The position numbers were made by a program, and so were the translations under genes. This document shows positions 11,535 through 24,525 of a stretch of DNA of 64,000 bases, in pieces. The notes below the pieces were generated by a model. The model was not told the origin of the DNA. It ran no database searches and was given only the letters and a program-made list of their open reading frames with translations. Every line of letters begins with the position of its first letter. Positions within the stretch are counted from its first letter, which is position 1. This DNA is from Echiichthys vipera (lineage: Eukaryota; Chordata; Actinopteri; Perciformes; Trachinidae): contig OY829659.1 in NCBI GenBank assembly GCA_963691815.1, positions 11,672,533 to 11,736,532 of the forward strand, written 5' to 3'.

Positions 11535-14500
11535 TCAAAGTTCAGTCTTGATCTTGTGCATGAGATCTTTCTGGTCCACCATGTCCGTCTGCCTGTTCCA
11601 GCGGTGGTACGCCAGCAGGGCAATATTCTTGGCCGCCACTGAGCTCATCTCCATGGCGCTGCCGGCCAACTCGATGCCGTTGAGGTAGTAGAGGTTGGGG
11701 TGGAGTTCCACAGGCGGCAATCCCTGGCTGCTGCCGTACCGAGGGTAGGCCTGCCACTCTGTCACCTGCACGGAGTAATACGACCTGAGGTAGAGAAGTA
11801 CAGTAATGGAGGAAAGTTGTTACTCTGCTTTAAATAAATAAATCCTTATGACAGGGCATTGTCATCAAGTTTGATAACTTTTGAATGGCCGTTGTGATGA
11901 GGTAAGAATGAGAAAACATCATGAGCGGTTGCTCTATACTTCGCTGTGTGCCTGACGGCCAGTCCATTGCTTTGGTGTTAGATACATTGCTGTGAAGTGT
12001 TCATGGTCCCCAGAGGATGAATCCCAAGTGACTTTTTGTCTAGCGCCACCATGAGGTTGTAATGTTTGTTTTCTTAGTGAACTATCTTGACATATGGATG
12101 GATTGCTATCAGGATGAACTATAACAACTTTGGTGATTTCCTAACTTTTCATTTAGCAAAATCATCAAAATTCAAGGTTAAAGTTTCACTTTGTTTAAAG
12201 CTAAAGAATGCAAATGTTAGCATGCTTAGCTAACTGGAGCTGCTGAGAATAAAGCACTAGCCGTCAACTATTAAATGAATCGCCAACCGTTTTGATAATC
12301 GATTATTCTGTTTGAGCAATTTTTAAAGAAGAAAAAAAGTCTAAATTCTCTGACTCCAGCTTCTTAAATTTTCTGGTTTCTTTCCTCCTCTCTGACAGAA
12401 AACTTAATATCTTTGAGTCGTGGACAAAAGAAGACATTTGAGGACGTCATCATGGCCTTTGGGAAACACTGATCGACATGTTTTACCATTTTCTGACCTT
12501 TTATAAACCAAACAACTAATCGATTAATCAAGAAAATAACAGATCAACTGATAATGAAAATAATCGTTAGTTGCAGCCGTATAGCTATTGTACTAAACTC
12601 AGTTGGTGAACACAAACCTGACTATTTTTACATTAGAGACTTGTAAACATCAGTATGTTAGCATGTTGACCTTAGCCCTGCTGTGCCAAGGTGCAGGCTC
12701 GTAGAGCTGCTAACATCACCATTTTATGTCTTATCTCACAAAATGAGCAGAATGTGTCTTGAGCAGTAGTTTTAGGTGGTCAGCACTGGACCTGAAACTA
12801 TTACACAGTCCACTGATTAGGCAAAAATTTGAAACAACAATTTTGACAATCCATTAATAATTTAAGTCATGGTTTAAACAAAAATACCAAAAATTCACCC
12901 TCTGCAGCTTTTCCAATATGACTATTTTTTGGTCTGTTATGATAGTGAATTGAATATCTTAAGTCAACATTTTTCACTATTTTCTAAACCAAATGATAAA
13001 ACTGAAACTGAGAAGATACTCGCCGTATTATGTTTTAATGAAAGTAGTTTTTAGTCGCCCTAATTAATACCATGATTACTTTGCCATGAAGGAGGTGGCT
13101 GACCTGAACAGTGTTTTGAGCTGAGCCTTGTCCAGAAGTTGTGGCGAGAACACTTTATAGACTCCAGCCTCTTGTGGCTGCTTACGCCTGAAGCCTGTCG
13201 AGATGTTGACGGGACAAACACTTGCCACGCTGTTGAAAAACAGATCAGGCGTCTCAGTTGTCAAGACGCTGGCAAAGGGGAAGAGGCGAGGGTCCGGGAA
13301 ACCAAAGAAAGAGGTGTTGAGGTAACCGTGGACGATGGTTGCTACGGTGCTGTGATAGTTGCCTGGGAGCTCGTCAAAGGGAGGAGTGAAACCTTGGAAC
13401 TGGACCCCAGACCTGACACTGGCCTGGAGCGGCGTCGCCAGCACTACTATGTCATACAGCTCTGATCCCGTCTCTGAGGCTGTGGTGAAGCTCAGCTGGT
13501 ACTGGGGCGCCTCCCCTGTCAGGAAAATACACACAATCAGTGATGACTGACTATAGTTCACTGCTATATACCTCAGATATCATCTAGAAACAGACATGCA
13601 GCACATTTCTCATGTCTCAAGTGTCGACACACTGCAATGATATGAGCATAGATGTGCATTTCTTTAACAGGACAGAAGGTTTTATTCTTTGAAATTACCT
13701 CTCCAGGAAATATACTGACATTATATCGATATTGTGACAATAGACTAGATATTATCTTAGATTTAGTGATACGGCATACGTGTAGTCTTTGCCTGGTTTT
13801 AAAGACTGCATATCAGAAAAGTGTCACTGTTTTCTGTACTCACCAGACTGATCTATTATTTGCCTTGACCCACTTAAAGCTGCAGTCGGCAAGTCTTGAC
13901 TCGAATGTTTACAACTCTCACACCCCTCCCTCACTACCACAGAGCTCCTCGGCTCCCTCCCACTGAGTGCTCGTCGGTGCGTGTGCACCACATTTCTGTG
14001 GATGCGCCCGTCTCTTCAGCATCGATAAACGGCATGGAGACGTGCTACACAGAGGTAGGCTGGCTAACTTACCCATAGATAGCAATTGCTAACGTCATTT
14101 AGCGTATGCCTAGCTTGAGGCGTGAGCATGTGATATTGTAACATGCACAAGTGGGGGTCTGTGGTGTGTGCACTAACTGTGCATGACAGTCAGCTCTGCG
14201 CTGAGTGGACAGGATGATACGGGTGCAATGGATTTTTGCAAAACAAACAACAACCTCTAGGTGCACGTAGAGGCAGGTTTTTTTCTAAAACCGGCTGATT
14301 CATGTTGTTCAATCAGAGCAAAATGTCGGATTCAGTGAATATGGTCAAACAAATCTTGCTGACTTCACCTTTAATCATTATAAATTTAAAAAACTTAATA
14401 AATAAGTGTTAATATTGTGTAAAACCAACCCTACAATATCATCGGCAGTATTAGTATTGAGGTATTTGGTGATATTTGCGTTTCTCCAGTTTCAAAGAGG

Positions 14501-17500
14501 AGGACAAAACCCAAATAAATCCACTGGATGGTTTTCAAAGGAGAATATTTCAGTTCTACCATTTCAGTGGTGTTTAAATTTAAAACATTAAACATTGGGA
14601 GTCTGCTGGTACATGTGAAATGTAGCCATTTTTCAGAAGCGTATTTTACAGATTGTTCCACACATTCAGTGCATATTTCACAGATTTAGTGTGGACAGAT
14701 CAATGTGGAGCTATAGTCGGAGGCTCACTTGCTGTCTGACTATAGACACGGTATTAGGGTATTAACAATGTCACTCACTAAAGAATTCCTTGTAAAACTG
14801 AATTAAAATGAATTAGTAGTATTCCACGATCCCATTCAGGGTTAAAGTACCTGAGTAGACGGGCGAAATAGAGTTGACTTGTGCCTGCAGCAGGTTAGCG
14901 TTGGCCATCTTCAGCAGGCCAGAACACACCAGCTTGTTGCCTCCTTCCACCGCCCACAGGTTGTCCTGGGCACCAGCTAAAGATACAGCGCCTGTAACAC
15001 ACACACACACACACATACACATAGGCTCACACTCTCAGCGGATGGTGCCAAGTGTTATAAACCAATTATCCGGCTGCCCACGCATATCCCTGTTCTTTCG
15101 CTCTGACAGGCCAACTCCCTCCTCTCGCCTGGCTTCCCTGACCCCCCGCTCCTTCCTTCCTCGTCTCCTGTATTTCTTTTCTCTCCTTCCCTCCCTGTCT
15201 CCCGGCCTACATCAGCGGGGACGTAGATGTTCAGCTCATAATCGGCCATGTCTCTTTCCTACTCGTTCCCTTGTACCCCCCTCCTCTTTTTCTACTGCCC
15301 ATTTCTTCACAGTCATCTGACCTACAAAGGCGGGGATGCTGACATTCTGTCCGTAGTTGACTCTCATGACCGGCTCGATGACCTCGTCGATGAAACGCTG
15401 TGACACGCCCAGCTCCAGCAGAGAATCGGAGAGTGGCCTCCGAGTCATGTTGATGAAGCCGCTCCCCCCGAGAGAGTCCAGTAGTTCCTCCACAGAGCTA
15501 AAGGCATAGCCGTGGGCCTGGTACTTATAGATCCTGTATAATACATACACACACACACAACAACTGGTTAATCATCTATTATGGTTTTAGTCTATTACCA
15601 AATTAGTAGACAGATTTCATTCCTATCTAAAAGTTGGTGTTATCACAGAAATCTGTGCAAAACATAAAAGATGGAAGGAAATACAGGCTCCAGTTGATTT
15701 AGAGAGAAGTGCACGAAAAAGAAAGTGAAACAGGAGATAGATCACTTCCTGAGGGAGGAAATAAGGGTCAGTCAACAGCCATGGTGGAGGCATAAAATGC
15801 AAATGTGAGCCTGGTTTATATTTCAAGCAGAAACAAAATAACAGAGTCAAAATAACATAATTCCAGCGACCCTGTTGACACTTTTAAGGCTGTGCACCAC
15901 GTGATATCGAAAACAGGACTGGCTGATTGAAGACATTGATGCTGTTATTCTACTGTATTATTTGATTGAACTCTAGAAATGATAAGCTTATGGTCCACAG
16001 TATTTATGAAGACGTCATGCTTGGAAAGTCACACACTGAGTCCGGGATTTGCAGCGATTGCGGCTGCAGGCGTAGGAAAATAATAAATAGCTCAGCGCAG
16101 GCTTCACTGTGAGGCAGTGTTGTCTGTGATTCATTTTGGGATGGAGTGAAAACAACGGTGGCAAGAAGAAGGTTTAAACTGTAAATGACTTTACTAGATC
16201 AGCCCAGACCCCAGAAACAGGTAGGAGAAAATATTAAGCAGAAAAGGTGCAGGTATAAACAAAAGTGGAGCACCTACAGAGACATTGTCAGGCATTGACA
16301 ACAAAAGGTATGAAGTTTTGACACAGGAGCATAGATCATGGTTCAGCTGCACCACAGCTACTGTACATCCTGTCAAACAGAACAGAACATTCATTTTTCT
16401 GGTTCACCTCATGAATTTCTCCATTATTTCCTCCACCCACATCTGCAGGCGTATGAAGCTGATGCCGTAGCGCCACCACAGCCGGAACAGGTCGAGCAGG
16501 TACCAGTCTGTCTCCTCCAGAATCACCTCTTCTCCGTTGAACACCGCTGTCTTACCCGCCACGCTGCGGCGATACTTTAAACCTTGAAGCGCGGAGGGGG
16601 ACGAAACAAAGGACAAACACAGATACACACGAGAAGAAATGTTATACTTAGGATGTTAAGCATGAAATGTCACAAACTGATTTTATTCTGATTTCTACCT
16701 TAATTGCAGCAGATGTAAACAGTTTTGAGGTCTGATTACTTTGACAGGGAACTGATATTGGATGCTGCACTACATGGATTTGTCTTTGTTGCACTGTATA
16801 TTATATATACTGTATATATATATAATATAAAACTATCAACCATTCCTTGAGGACTGCTCTTCCTGCTCAGCTTAATTAAGTTAATTAATCAATTGAAAAA
16901 AACATTTTCTTAGATGCAAACCTGAACAGATGTTTGCAGGTTCCACTGGGAGTCATTTCGGTTGCTGTTTTTGAAGCCCAGCTCTTGTTTTAACTCACTT
17001 TTGACTATTTAATATGCAACCATACTATGCAGCCTTTCCATAAAAAAGGAAAACAACTATAAACTAGACTAAATTAATGCTATGCAGTCGTGTGCACTCA
17101 TTAAGCCGTGTGTGTGTGTGTGTGTGTCTGTGTGTGTGTGTGTGTGTAAACAAACCTAGCTGTTTGACAAACTCCTGCATGTGGAGGTTGAGGGAGTGAA
17201 TGATGGAGCCTCCAGACTCGTAATCGTTGTGATTGACGGTTACAGTAGCGAGACGGCCTCCGACCTCCCCCTTCTCAAAGACGTCCACCTGAACCTCGGG
17301 GCCAAAGTGCTGCCGCAGGAAATGGGCCGTGGCGCTGCCTCCTATGCCCGCCCCGACCACCGCTGGAGCAGAGGATCCAATTAGGAGAGGAAAGTGTGAA
17401 ATCAGAGCTTGGCTCGGGAAATGAATTAACTGAGCATCAATCATACTGAAATGTTGTTGTTTTTTAATCAAAATGTTGCATCTAGGTGTTTAAAGAAATG

Positions 17501-19151
17501 ATAACATGTATGTGTCTCTAATCTCCACAGGGGATAATTGTTTACTGTTATTTTAGTGTTCAATCATCATGTCTATCTACAGCTGGACAGAGGAGTGTAG
17601 ATGCATAAGAAAGGTGTCTTTGATGAGAGTTGTAATGTTGTAGTGGGAAGTGGATAGAGCAGCTGGTTCTTGGACATTTTTTTCCTTCTGGAAATATTAA
17701 TATGTAACAGCACCTTTCAAATTATTCAATACAGAATTATGAGTCTCCTCCTTTAAGCTAACTTCACTGATGCAGGCAATTATTCTGTAACTGGTTACTT
17801 TCTAAATGGGCCTTTCTTGGCTTTGGACTCATTTAACTACATGTTGTGTCCCATCTCATGCTGACATAATTAGTCGATTAATCAATAAAACAATAAATAT
17901 AATAATCAACTGATCATTCAAGGAATTAATCAAATTAAATATGAGATGTATTTATTTATGTTGTATATCACTGTACACATAATAACTGGGTTTTAAACTG
18001 TTTGTTGGACAAGATAATTTCCATCTATGCAACACCCTCTATGAACAGGTGTTGTTGCACACTGTGAACAGCTGGACGCAGGTGTTTACAGCTGAATAAA
18101 AAGTGTTGTTTAAAGATGAGAGGAAAGCGTGATACGGCTACTACAGTGTTATAATCACGATGGGAGACAGAAACACTGTACCATGTAAAACCCAAGGTCA
18201 AAAATTTGTATTTTACAAGCAGAATGCTGTTGTCAAATATTTATTTATATATGTGATGTTTACATTATTCCATTAAAAACATGTGTGAGGGGAAAAGTGT
18301 GCTTATATGTTGAAACAATATCATCTTTAATATAATCAATGTCCTGTTTGTTGCATTTTTTTATTGTGAATCTTGTTTCTTGTGCCAACATTTTGACAAT
18401 TTGAATGTACATTTGAAAACACATGAAAAATAAATCAAAAAAAGATGAGAGGAAAGAGGAGGGGGCCTTGGACTCATAAGGCCCATAGTTTTCTAGCTAG
18501 ATAACGGCCTTTAAAAACACCTTGCCATGTGGTTTTATCTTTATCAGGTGCATGGATGTTAGAATAAAGAGGCATCACTGGATCCCTGGTCAAGTCTATA
18601 ACAAGGAGGAAAACACCCTGCAGATATAGCATGTTAATCATCTAACATTAATAACCCAATAATGTAATCACCAATTTAACTTAACTTCAATATCTAATGC
18701 TAGTTCTTGTAGTGAGTTGGTTGCACGGGCTCTTCTTATCAATATTATCTATATTTATAGATATAGATTCATTCAGAGTTGTGTAATGTCTGTTTTTTTG
18801 GCTTTTTGTTTAATTGCATCAGTTATGGTTCTGTCACTATTTGAGTTGTGTAATGTAATGTTTAATGTTTGAGTATTATGTTTAATCATCATCATCATCA
18901 TCATTATGTTTAATGTGATTGTTAAAACATAAAACTGCAGGAGCCCTGGGAGAATAGCTTCTAGCTACGCTGAAGCTAACGGGATCCAAATAAACAAACA
19001 AACAAACAATATCCACACAATACTAATAGCTAATGTGCTTGCCTATTTTAGAAGGCGGAGCTCCGTCAACATGAGCGGATCCCGCCGGGTCTCCGACAGC
19101 CGACCAGACCGACAGCAGGACGGCGAGCAGCGGAAGAAGAGGGCAGCCCAT
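11535..19151 (-). CDS. pcyox1l: Prenylcysteine oxidase 1-like protein, 7 coding exons, 501 aa
   Basis: Coding exons in transcript order: 19043-19151, 17156-17362, 16408-16582, 15322-15533, 14851-14991, 13104-13515, 11535-11784 (1506 bases; all phases join). The family's characterised member PCYOX1 is a FAD-dependent lysosomal thioether oxidase that splits prenylcysteines released from degraded prenylated proteins. PCYOX1L is its less-studied paralogue, with the activity only inferred. The start gives a signal peptide (MGCPLLPLLAVLLSVWSAVG). The Rossmann dinucleotide motif AVVGAGIGG sits at about residues 37-45, followed by EKGEVGGRLATV; other family blocks are WAVEGGNKLVCSGLL, LYDIVVLATPL, FGFPDPRLFPFA and the end DQKDLMHKIKTEL. 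The blocks EETDWYLLDLFRLWWRYG, RLQMWVEEIMEKFMR and CPVNIS favour PCYOX1L over PCYOX1, as does linkage to tcerg1. Length is close to mammalian PCYOX1L (about 494 aa). Intron 1 uses a GC donor. Confidence 0.95.
12259..12578 (+). repeat. Dispersed repeat in pcyox1l intron 6 (TTAGTTGCAGCC end)
   Basis: It runs from GTCAACTATTAAATGAATCG through TTTGATAATCGATTATTC and GAGGACGTCATCATGGCC to AAAATAATCGTTAGTTGCAG. This repeat is ubiquitous in percomorphs. A 3' half copy lies at 57994-58142. Non-coding. Confidence 0.7.
17108..17147 (-). repeat. (CA)n immediately after the pcyox1l exon 2 donor
   Basis: In transcript sense the intron starts GTTTGTTT and then becomes an interrupted CA repeat of about 40 bases, beginning eight bases after the exon. 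The donor G|GTTTGT is weak. CA repeats bind hnRNP L and can alter use of a nearby donor, so a regulatory role is possible but not shown. Confidence 0.7.
19041..19052 (-). other. pcyox1l: Non-canonical GC splice donor of pcyox1l intron 1
   Basis: On the minus strand exon 1 ends ...AAAATAG and the intron begins GCAAGC. No GT nearby keeps the frame. The acceptor at 17363 gives the expected Lys-Ile-Ala-Val-Val join into the FAD motif. GC-AG introns make up roughly one percent of vertebrate introns, and this donor otherwise fits their usual consensus. Confidence 0.8.
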
Positions 19152-19330
19152 AGCGGCACCAGGGCGGAGATATAACCGGGTGGAGAGAGGAGGCGAGCGG
19201 GTGCACTGCTGCGACAGTTACCTAACACATAAAGGTGAACGTTAGCGCCGCTTTCTATCTACCGGTGTGTTCAGAACCAGGAAATGTAACGGTACATGTC
19301 GCCTGACTCTGTGGTGGTAAGTGAATAAGG
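19152..19330 (-). promoter_or_regulatory. pcyox1l: Probable pcyox1l promoter / 5'UTR
   Basis: The sequence upstream of the start codon at 19151 is CpG-rich compared with its surroundings and lacks a TATA box, as expected for a broadly expressed gene. The transcription start is not resolvable by eye. Confidence 0.4.
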
Positions 19331-19719
19331 ACGCGTTACACGGTACATCACAAAGGACGGATTTGTAATTGTCATGACAATGCAGTTCTGTGCTCAGATC
19401 AACGGCCGCTCCAATCCACGTCCGGAAACATCACGTGATCTGGAACGCTGGGCTCGTTTCAACCAATCAGAGCCGTCAGAGCAGCTCCGTGGGAAATGAT
19501 GAATGAATTTACGTTCTTTACGTGCTGACGACGCAGAGAGGGTGAGGGCAGCCAGAGGTGACAGTTGGGTCAAAAATGAGCTATGGATATATATTAAATT
19601 AAATTAAAGCACTTCATCAGCTCTTTCTACTGCCAGAAGCGCTCGTGAATTCTTAACCAAATCAGAAAAAAAAGATCAAAAACCAAAATATTGTTTATTT
19701 AAGGTTGAATAAGGAGAAT

Positions 19720-20400
19720 CTTTATTAAAAGCTATATTTTTTAAAAATAATAATAATACACCCACAGGGCGTTTCGAGGGGTACGGAATGAAAGTATTGT
19801 TTTTCCATAAAAAAAATACATATTTAGTCTGAATTAATGTTTAAATTATTTTTTTACGGGTTTGACAATGACTTTCTGTCACGTTCTGTTTACATTGTAG
19901 CAGCCATTAGCAGCCGGCATCGCTAGTCGCCAGGGTTGTCTGTTGTTGGGTGCAGCTACTGTAGACTGGCACTGGGTGAAATGGAGTTTGCCAGTCCTGC
20001 AGCTGCTTATTTGTCCCAGCAGCTGAGAGACCGGAGACTAAACTAGAGTCAATATAGGCCAAGCATTCACTCGATGGACTGAGATAAAGGAGTTCAATGG
20101 AATCAATATGCACGCCAAAATGGCTACCTTTCTCCTTGGTCGGTAAGCTAACTTTCATGTTTACTTAACTGTAACGGCTAACAGTAACTGTCAGTCAAAC
20201 TCCTCTGCAATACTTGTTTTTATGGAGCGATTTGCCAAAGGGGACGGGTTCATGGGTTCAAACAGACTCCAGTCTCCTGTAGGATACTGGGTCGGGTCTG
20301 ACCAACCTGACAACCCGACTGCTTTTAATTATTTTTTGTTGTTGCGTCCACAATTTTGAGACACTAGATGGCGTTCTTCTGCTCATTCTCCATATTCACC
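19720..20400 (+). repeat. ~600-bp dispersed unit, copy A (beyond tcerg1 3' end)
   Basis: The stretch from CTTTATTAAAAGCTATATTT to CATTCTCCATATTCACC is repeated at 38421-38973 in the same orientation with high identity. Shared blocks include TGAAATGGAGTTTGCCA, GCAGCTGCTTATTTGTCCCA and TTGGTCGGTAAGCTAACTTT. Copy A has about 80 extra bases near 19790-19860 and an early stop in the ORF that is open in copy B. Both retain CG|GTAAGC, a good splice donor (20142 here). The class is unknown to me. Confidence 0.8.
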
Positions 20401-20424
20401 CCATGTTATTAAATCATAACATTA

Positions 20425-20645
20425 AAGATGTCCTTCTGTGTGGCGTTTGCATGTTCTTCCCATAGTCCAAAGACATGCAAGTGTTAGGTTAATTACTCTA
20501 AAATTGCCCGTAGGTATGAATGTGAGTCAGTCTCTGTTTGTCTTGATGTGCCCTGTGAAAGACTGTCCCGGGTGTTCCCCGCTTCACAGCCAATGTCAGC
20601 TCCAGCCCCCCGCGACCTCGTTAGGAACAAGCAGTTAAAGATGGA
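20425..20645 (+). repeat. Dispersed LINE/SINE-type 3' tail (copy 2)
   Basis: It shares AGACATGCAAGTGTTAGGTT, ATTGCCCGTAGGTATGAATG and the CAGCTCCAGCCCCCCGCGAC block with the copy at 125-415, and is truncated in places. Confidence 0.7.
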
Positions 20646-20911
20646 GAACAAAGTATGGATATTTTTTGTTTTGACTCTCCTGTAAAGTCGTCCAAATGTC
20701 ACGTACACCCCTCTGGTTTCAATGAGACACTTGTACAGCCACATAATTTAAACCTGAAGCAGTCACACTCATTGTTTGATGTTAGGGTCATTTTGTCCAT
20801 ATAGATTAGAGCCTCCTTCAGTAACATTTACACAACAGTGTTAATTGGATGGCGTGTTAATTTAGAAAAACAATCCACAGGACGACATATTGAAAAACAG
20901 TGGAAGTTGCC

Positions 20912-20917
20912 TTTATT
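20912..20917 (-). terminator. tcerg1: Poly(A) signal AATAAA for tcerg1
   Basis: Reverse-strand AATAAA lies about 540 bases past the tcerg1 stop codon and is followed in transcript sense by a T/G-rich stretch (CTGTTTTTC). It is the best candidate for the transcript end. Confidence 0.6.
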
Positions 20918-21459
20918 TCATTGAACAGAGAAACAACTTCGATATCGGAGTAAACCACTGAGCAGAAACTAACATTCACACTGAGCCTCTGAAACAATGA
21001 CTGGCAAAGTGGAGCAGTAAGGCTTAAGGACGCCTCAGACACATGCACACACACGCACGCACACACACGCACGCACACACACACACACACACACACTCAC
21101 ACCCACTCATCTTCATTTACATCAGCTATCTTACACCACTGTGGCTGCTCGGGGCAGCAGCCTTATCACTATCCCTCTCCCTCTAATGTGGTCAGTCAGA
21201 GGTGAGGGCTCAAGGGTCACCTTGAGATCGGGTGACCTCTGTTAAACCCCCTGTTAAATGCAGGGCTATTTCAGGGCTAGGAAGCGACATAACATAGAGA
21301 CCATAACCAGTCATCTCTATGATACATCTCTAAGCAAAGGGAGCCCCAGCAATAACACTGCCAGGCCAGCTGTGGGCCTGGAGGGCGGGGTTCAGGGGGG
21401 GTTCGGGGGGAGATCATGCTCTGGGAGGGCAAGGACGATTAGGAACCGGGTGTGATTGG
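20918..21459 (-). other. tcerg1: tcerg1 3'UTR
   Basis: Non-coding sequence between the stop codon and the likely poly(A) signal. It includes an imperfect (CA)n tract at about 21042-21105, read as UG/CG-rich in the transcript. Confidence 0.6.
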
Positions 21460-24428
21460 TCACTTGGTAGAGCGCCGGGTGGGCTCAGAGGCGGTGGGGG
21501 GAGGCGGCGGGCCACGACGGTCTAGGTCTTCAATGTAGAACATGATGAGCTTCCGGCGCTCCTCGGGGACACACTCCAAAACGAGGTAACGTTTGTCGTT
21601 CTGAAGGATCTTCTCCACATCCTTCAGATGCTGCTCTGACTCCTGGATCAGCTTTCTCGACCTGATGGAGGAGAGGAGGTCAGTAGGTAGGACAGGAAGA
21701 GGATGGTGATACTATGAACAGTATCCTCTCTTAAGATTCAAGTACAGCCGCTGTTCAGACTTTGGTTCCCAACTCTTCATTAGATACTATATTCTTTAAG
21801 TCTTTAAGTCAAATGTTTTGCTTGGTCAGGGGTGAAAAAAGACGATCTTTAAGGGCTGTGTGTAGATGGAAAAGCCTAGATTTACAAAAAAAATTATTAG
21901 ATGGAAATAGATATTTTTATATTATTTATTAATAATATAAAATGTTGAGAGTCGCTTCCCGACCACCTACTGTATACTAACTTTAACCATTACAGTTTAC
22001 CATCTAACCATCTCACACGACGAGACACGACCGTCTGTAAGTGTCAGCGTGTTTATCACCATCACATCATGTGTCTAACATGATTGCAGCTTGTCTCAAC
22101 CCAAATGATACTTTGAATTCTTCAATAATTTAACCAAGTTATCAAGCTCAAAGACGGAAAATAAGGACACATTTCATAGATACATTTAAAGTCTCTCAAG
22201 TCTCACTGTCTGCTTAATATAGTGGAAAATTGAACTGAACTGAAAGTGCATCTGAAGTAATGGGAAAATAATGGACTATGACAAGTGGAGTTGCTGATAA
22301 ACACTTTTATCGTATGAATCGTTAAGATTTCTGGAATGTAATTTTATCAGGTTATGAACACTGCTGTTTAAAAAGCTGGATTTGCCTGTTACAAAAGCTT
22401 TATTGGGTTCAGTCAGCTGGCTGAGAGGACTGCAATGGTTCAGACTGACAAGTGAGAGCGCAGAAAGAGACAAAAATCGCCCTGAGAAACATTTAAATTA
22501 GAATATAAGGAATCGGCAGTCTTTGGTAAAAGACACAGGACGCTTAGCAAGAAAATGTGTGCAGATTTAAGTATGAACAGTTCCCTGTTTCAGTGTCAAG
22601 TGCACAATAAAACCTATAACAAGTTGGATTTAAGAGGTGTGTCGCTTTAGCAAAGCTCTTCTTTAAACAGATAGAAATAGAAGTAGATATAGTATGTAGC
22701 AAGTGTAATATATTTATCATAACTTCATGCCAACAAAAGTAATTACTCCTCTCCATTCTCCCTCTTTTCCCCATGTTTTTTATACACCTTTTAATTGTCT
22801 CGAGTGTCCTTAAATAGTTTTTTATATTGCTGTTTTGAATGTACTTATATTAGTAATAGTACTTCTGTTCTATTTTATTCTAGTTTATGGTTGAACACAT
22901 GATGGACTGACAAACCCCAGCTGAAACGTATTTAATGTAATCACCAACAGAAAACAGCTTCCCAAAATATTTAGAGCCATCGAGGAAATGTTTTAACAAT
23001 TTAATCCTCCCTTTTTAAATCATGTGCAACAAAACAATTTGTAACATTTTGAATTGCTATTCCGCTTGTTTTGATTAGTATGTAAGAGTGAGTGTTTGCA
23101 CCTGTATGTGATGAACTTTGTCTCCTTCAGCAGGGTCCTGAAGTCAGCTTTGGCTGTGATGTACTTGTCTTTGATGTAATCTTCAAACTCCCGCTGTCTC
23201 TTCTACAAACACACAGATCAACACACCAGACACCAAAACTCAGATTAAATGGACAAAACTGTTGCAGATGAATTAAACTCACACCAAATCACCTTTTACA
23301 GCTCATGTTGGCTGACGAGTTCCTAGTATTGGTCTTTCTTGACTGATATTTAACAGAAGAAGATTGGGATTCTTGCAATATATAAGTTTTCATTTCACTT
23401 TTTTATTTGTGCTAAATAAACAAAATTACACAAATACATACATAAATGCAAAGGTGGGACAGAAAAAAAACCAAGAGGGCTTGTAAAAGATCCCCACCTA
23501 ACGTTTAGATTAAAAACATTAATAAAAACATAACTACAGAAGCAAGATACGGATAGATTAAACCTTTATAAAACATCTAAAAGATGGAAAAATAAGGTAC
23601 TTTTACAAACAAAAGACAATTTACAGACAGTATGTTTACACACTGTCATAAGCTTTTGAGAGAAGATATTTTAAGATTTTGTTAAAAGTGATTAGAGGCG
23701 ACCGTCTGCGGGGTGATACAGGAGAACTTCTCCAAATGACTGGACTATGAAGTAGGTCTACAGATCTGGTCTGATAACAGAGGCCCTGAGACCTAGTTGA
23801 AAACAAACCACTGACAGAGGCAGGAAGTAGATTGTTAAGACACCGGAATACAAAAATCCCAATCTAAAGTGTATTGACATCATATGTAACCTTAACCCGT
23901 CACTAGAGTCTCAAAGCTCCAGGGAAATGATGTCAGAGAGTGACTAATCTTTTATTTTATAATAATACAGGCAAAATAACTTAAGTCTTACTCTGTCACT
24001 GGAGGAGAACTTAATACAGCGAGGGTCCTCCTTGATCACCTTCTTCACCTCCTTCCATGTGGTTGTCAAGGTGATCTACAACACAAACAAATCTGTCAAT
24101 AACCTAATAAACGAAGTCAATCAAAACAACAGGACATGAAAATTGACAGAGTTATATGTTCCTTCTAGCCATACTGGTTATATGTGGCTGTGTGTGCACT
24201 CAAATTAAAGAAATCGCTCGTACACAGCAGGGCTCCAATTATCCACATTAAATGTTGGCGCTCACAGTCCAGATGGCGTCGTGCAACATCAACATTTGTC
24301 TGATGAAGAGCGGTTGAGCTCGAAACATCACCTAGGTGCAATAAATGTGAATAATTGGAGCCCTGCAGTGTGCAAGCTGTATATTTCATGATTTGCTCAT
24401 TTTTGGCCCAGCAGCCTCTTTGGTTTGG

Positions 24429-24525
<97 letters not shown>

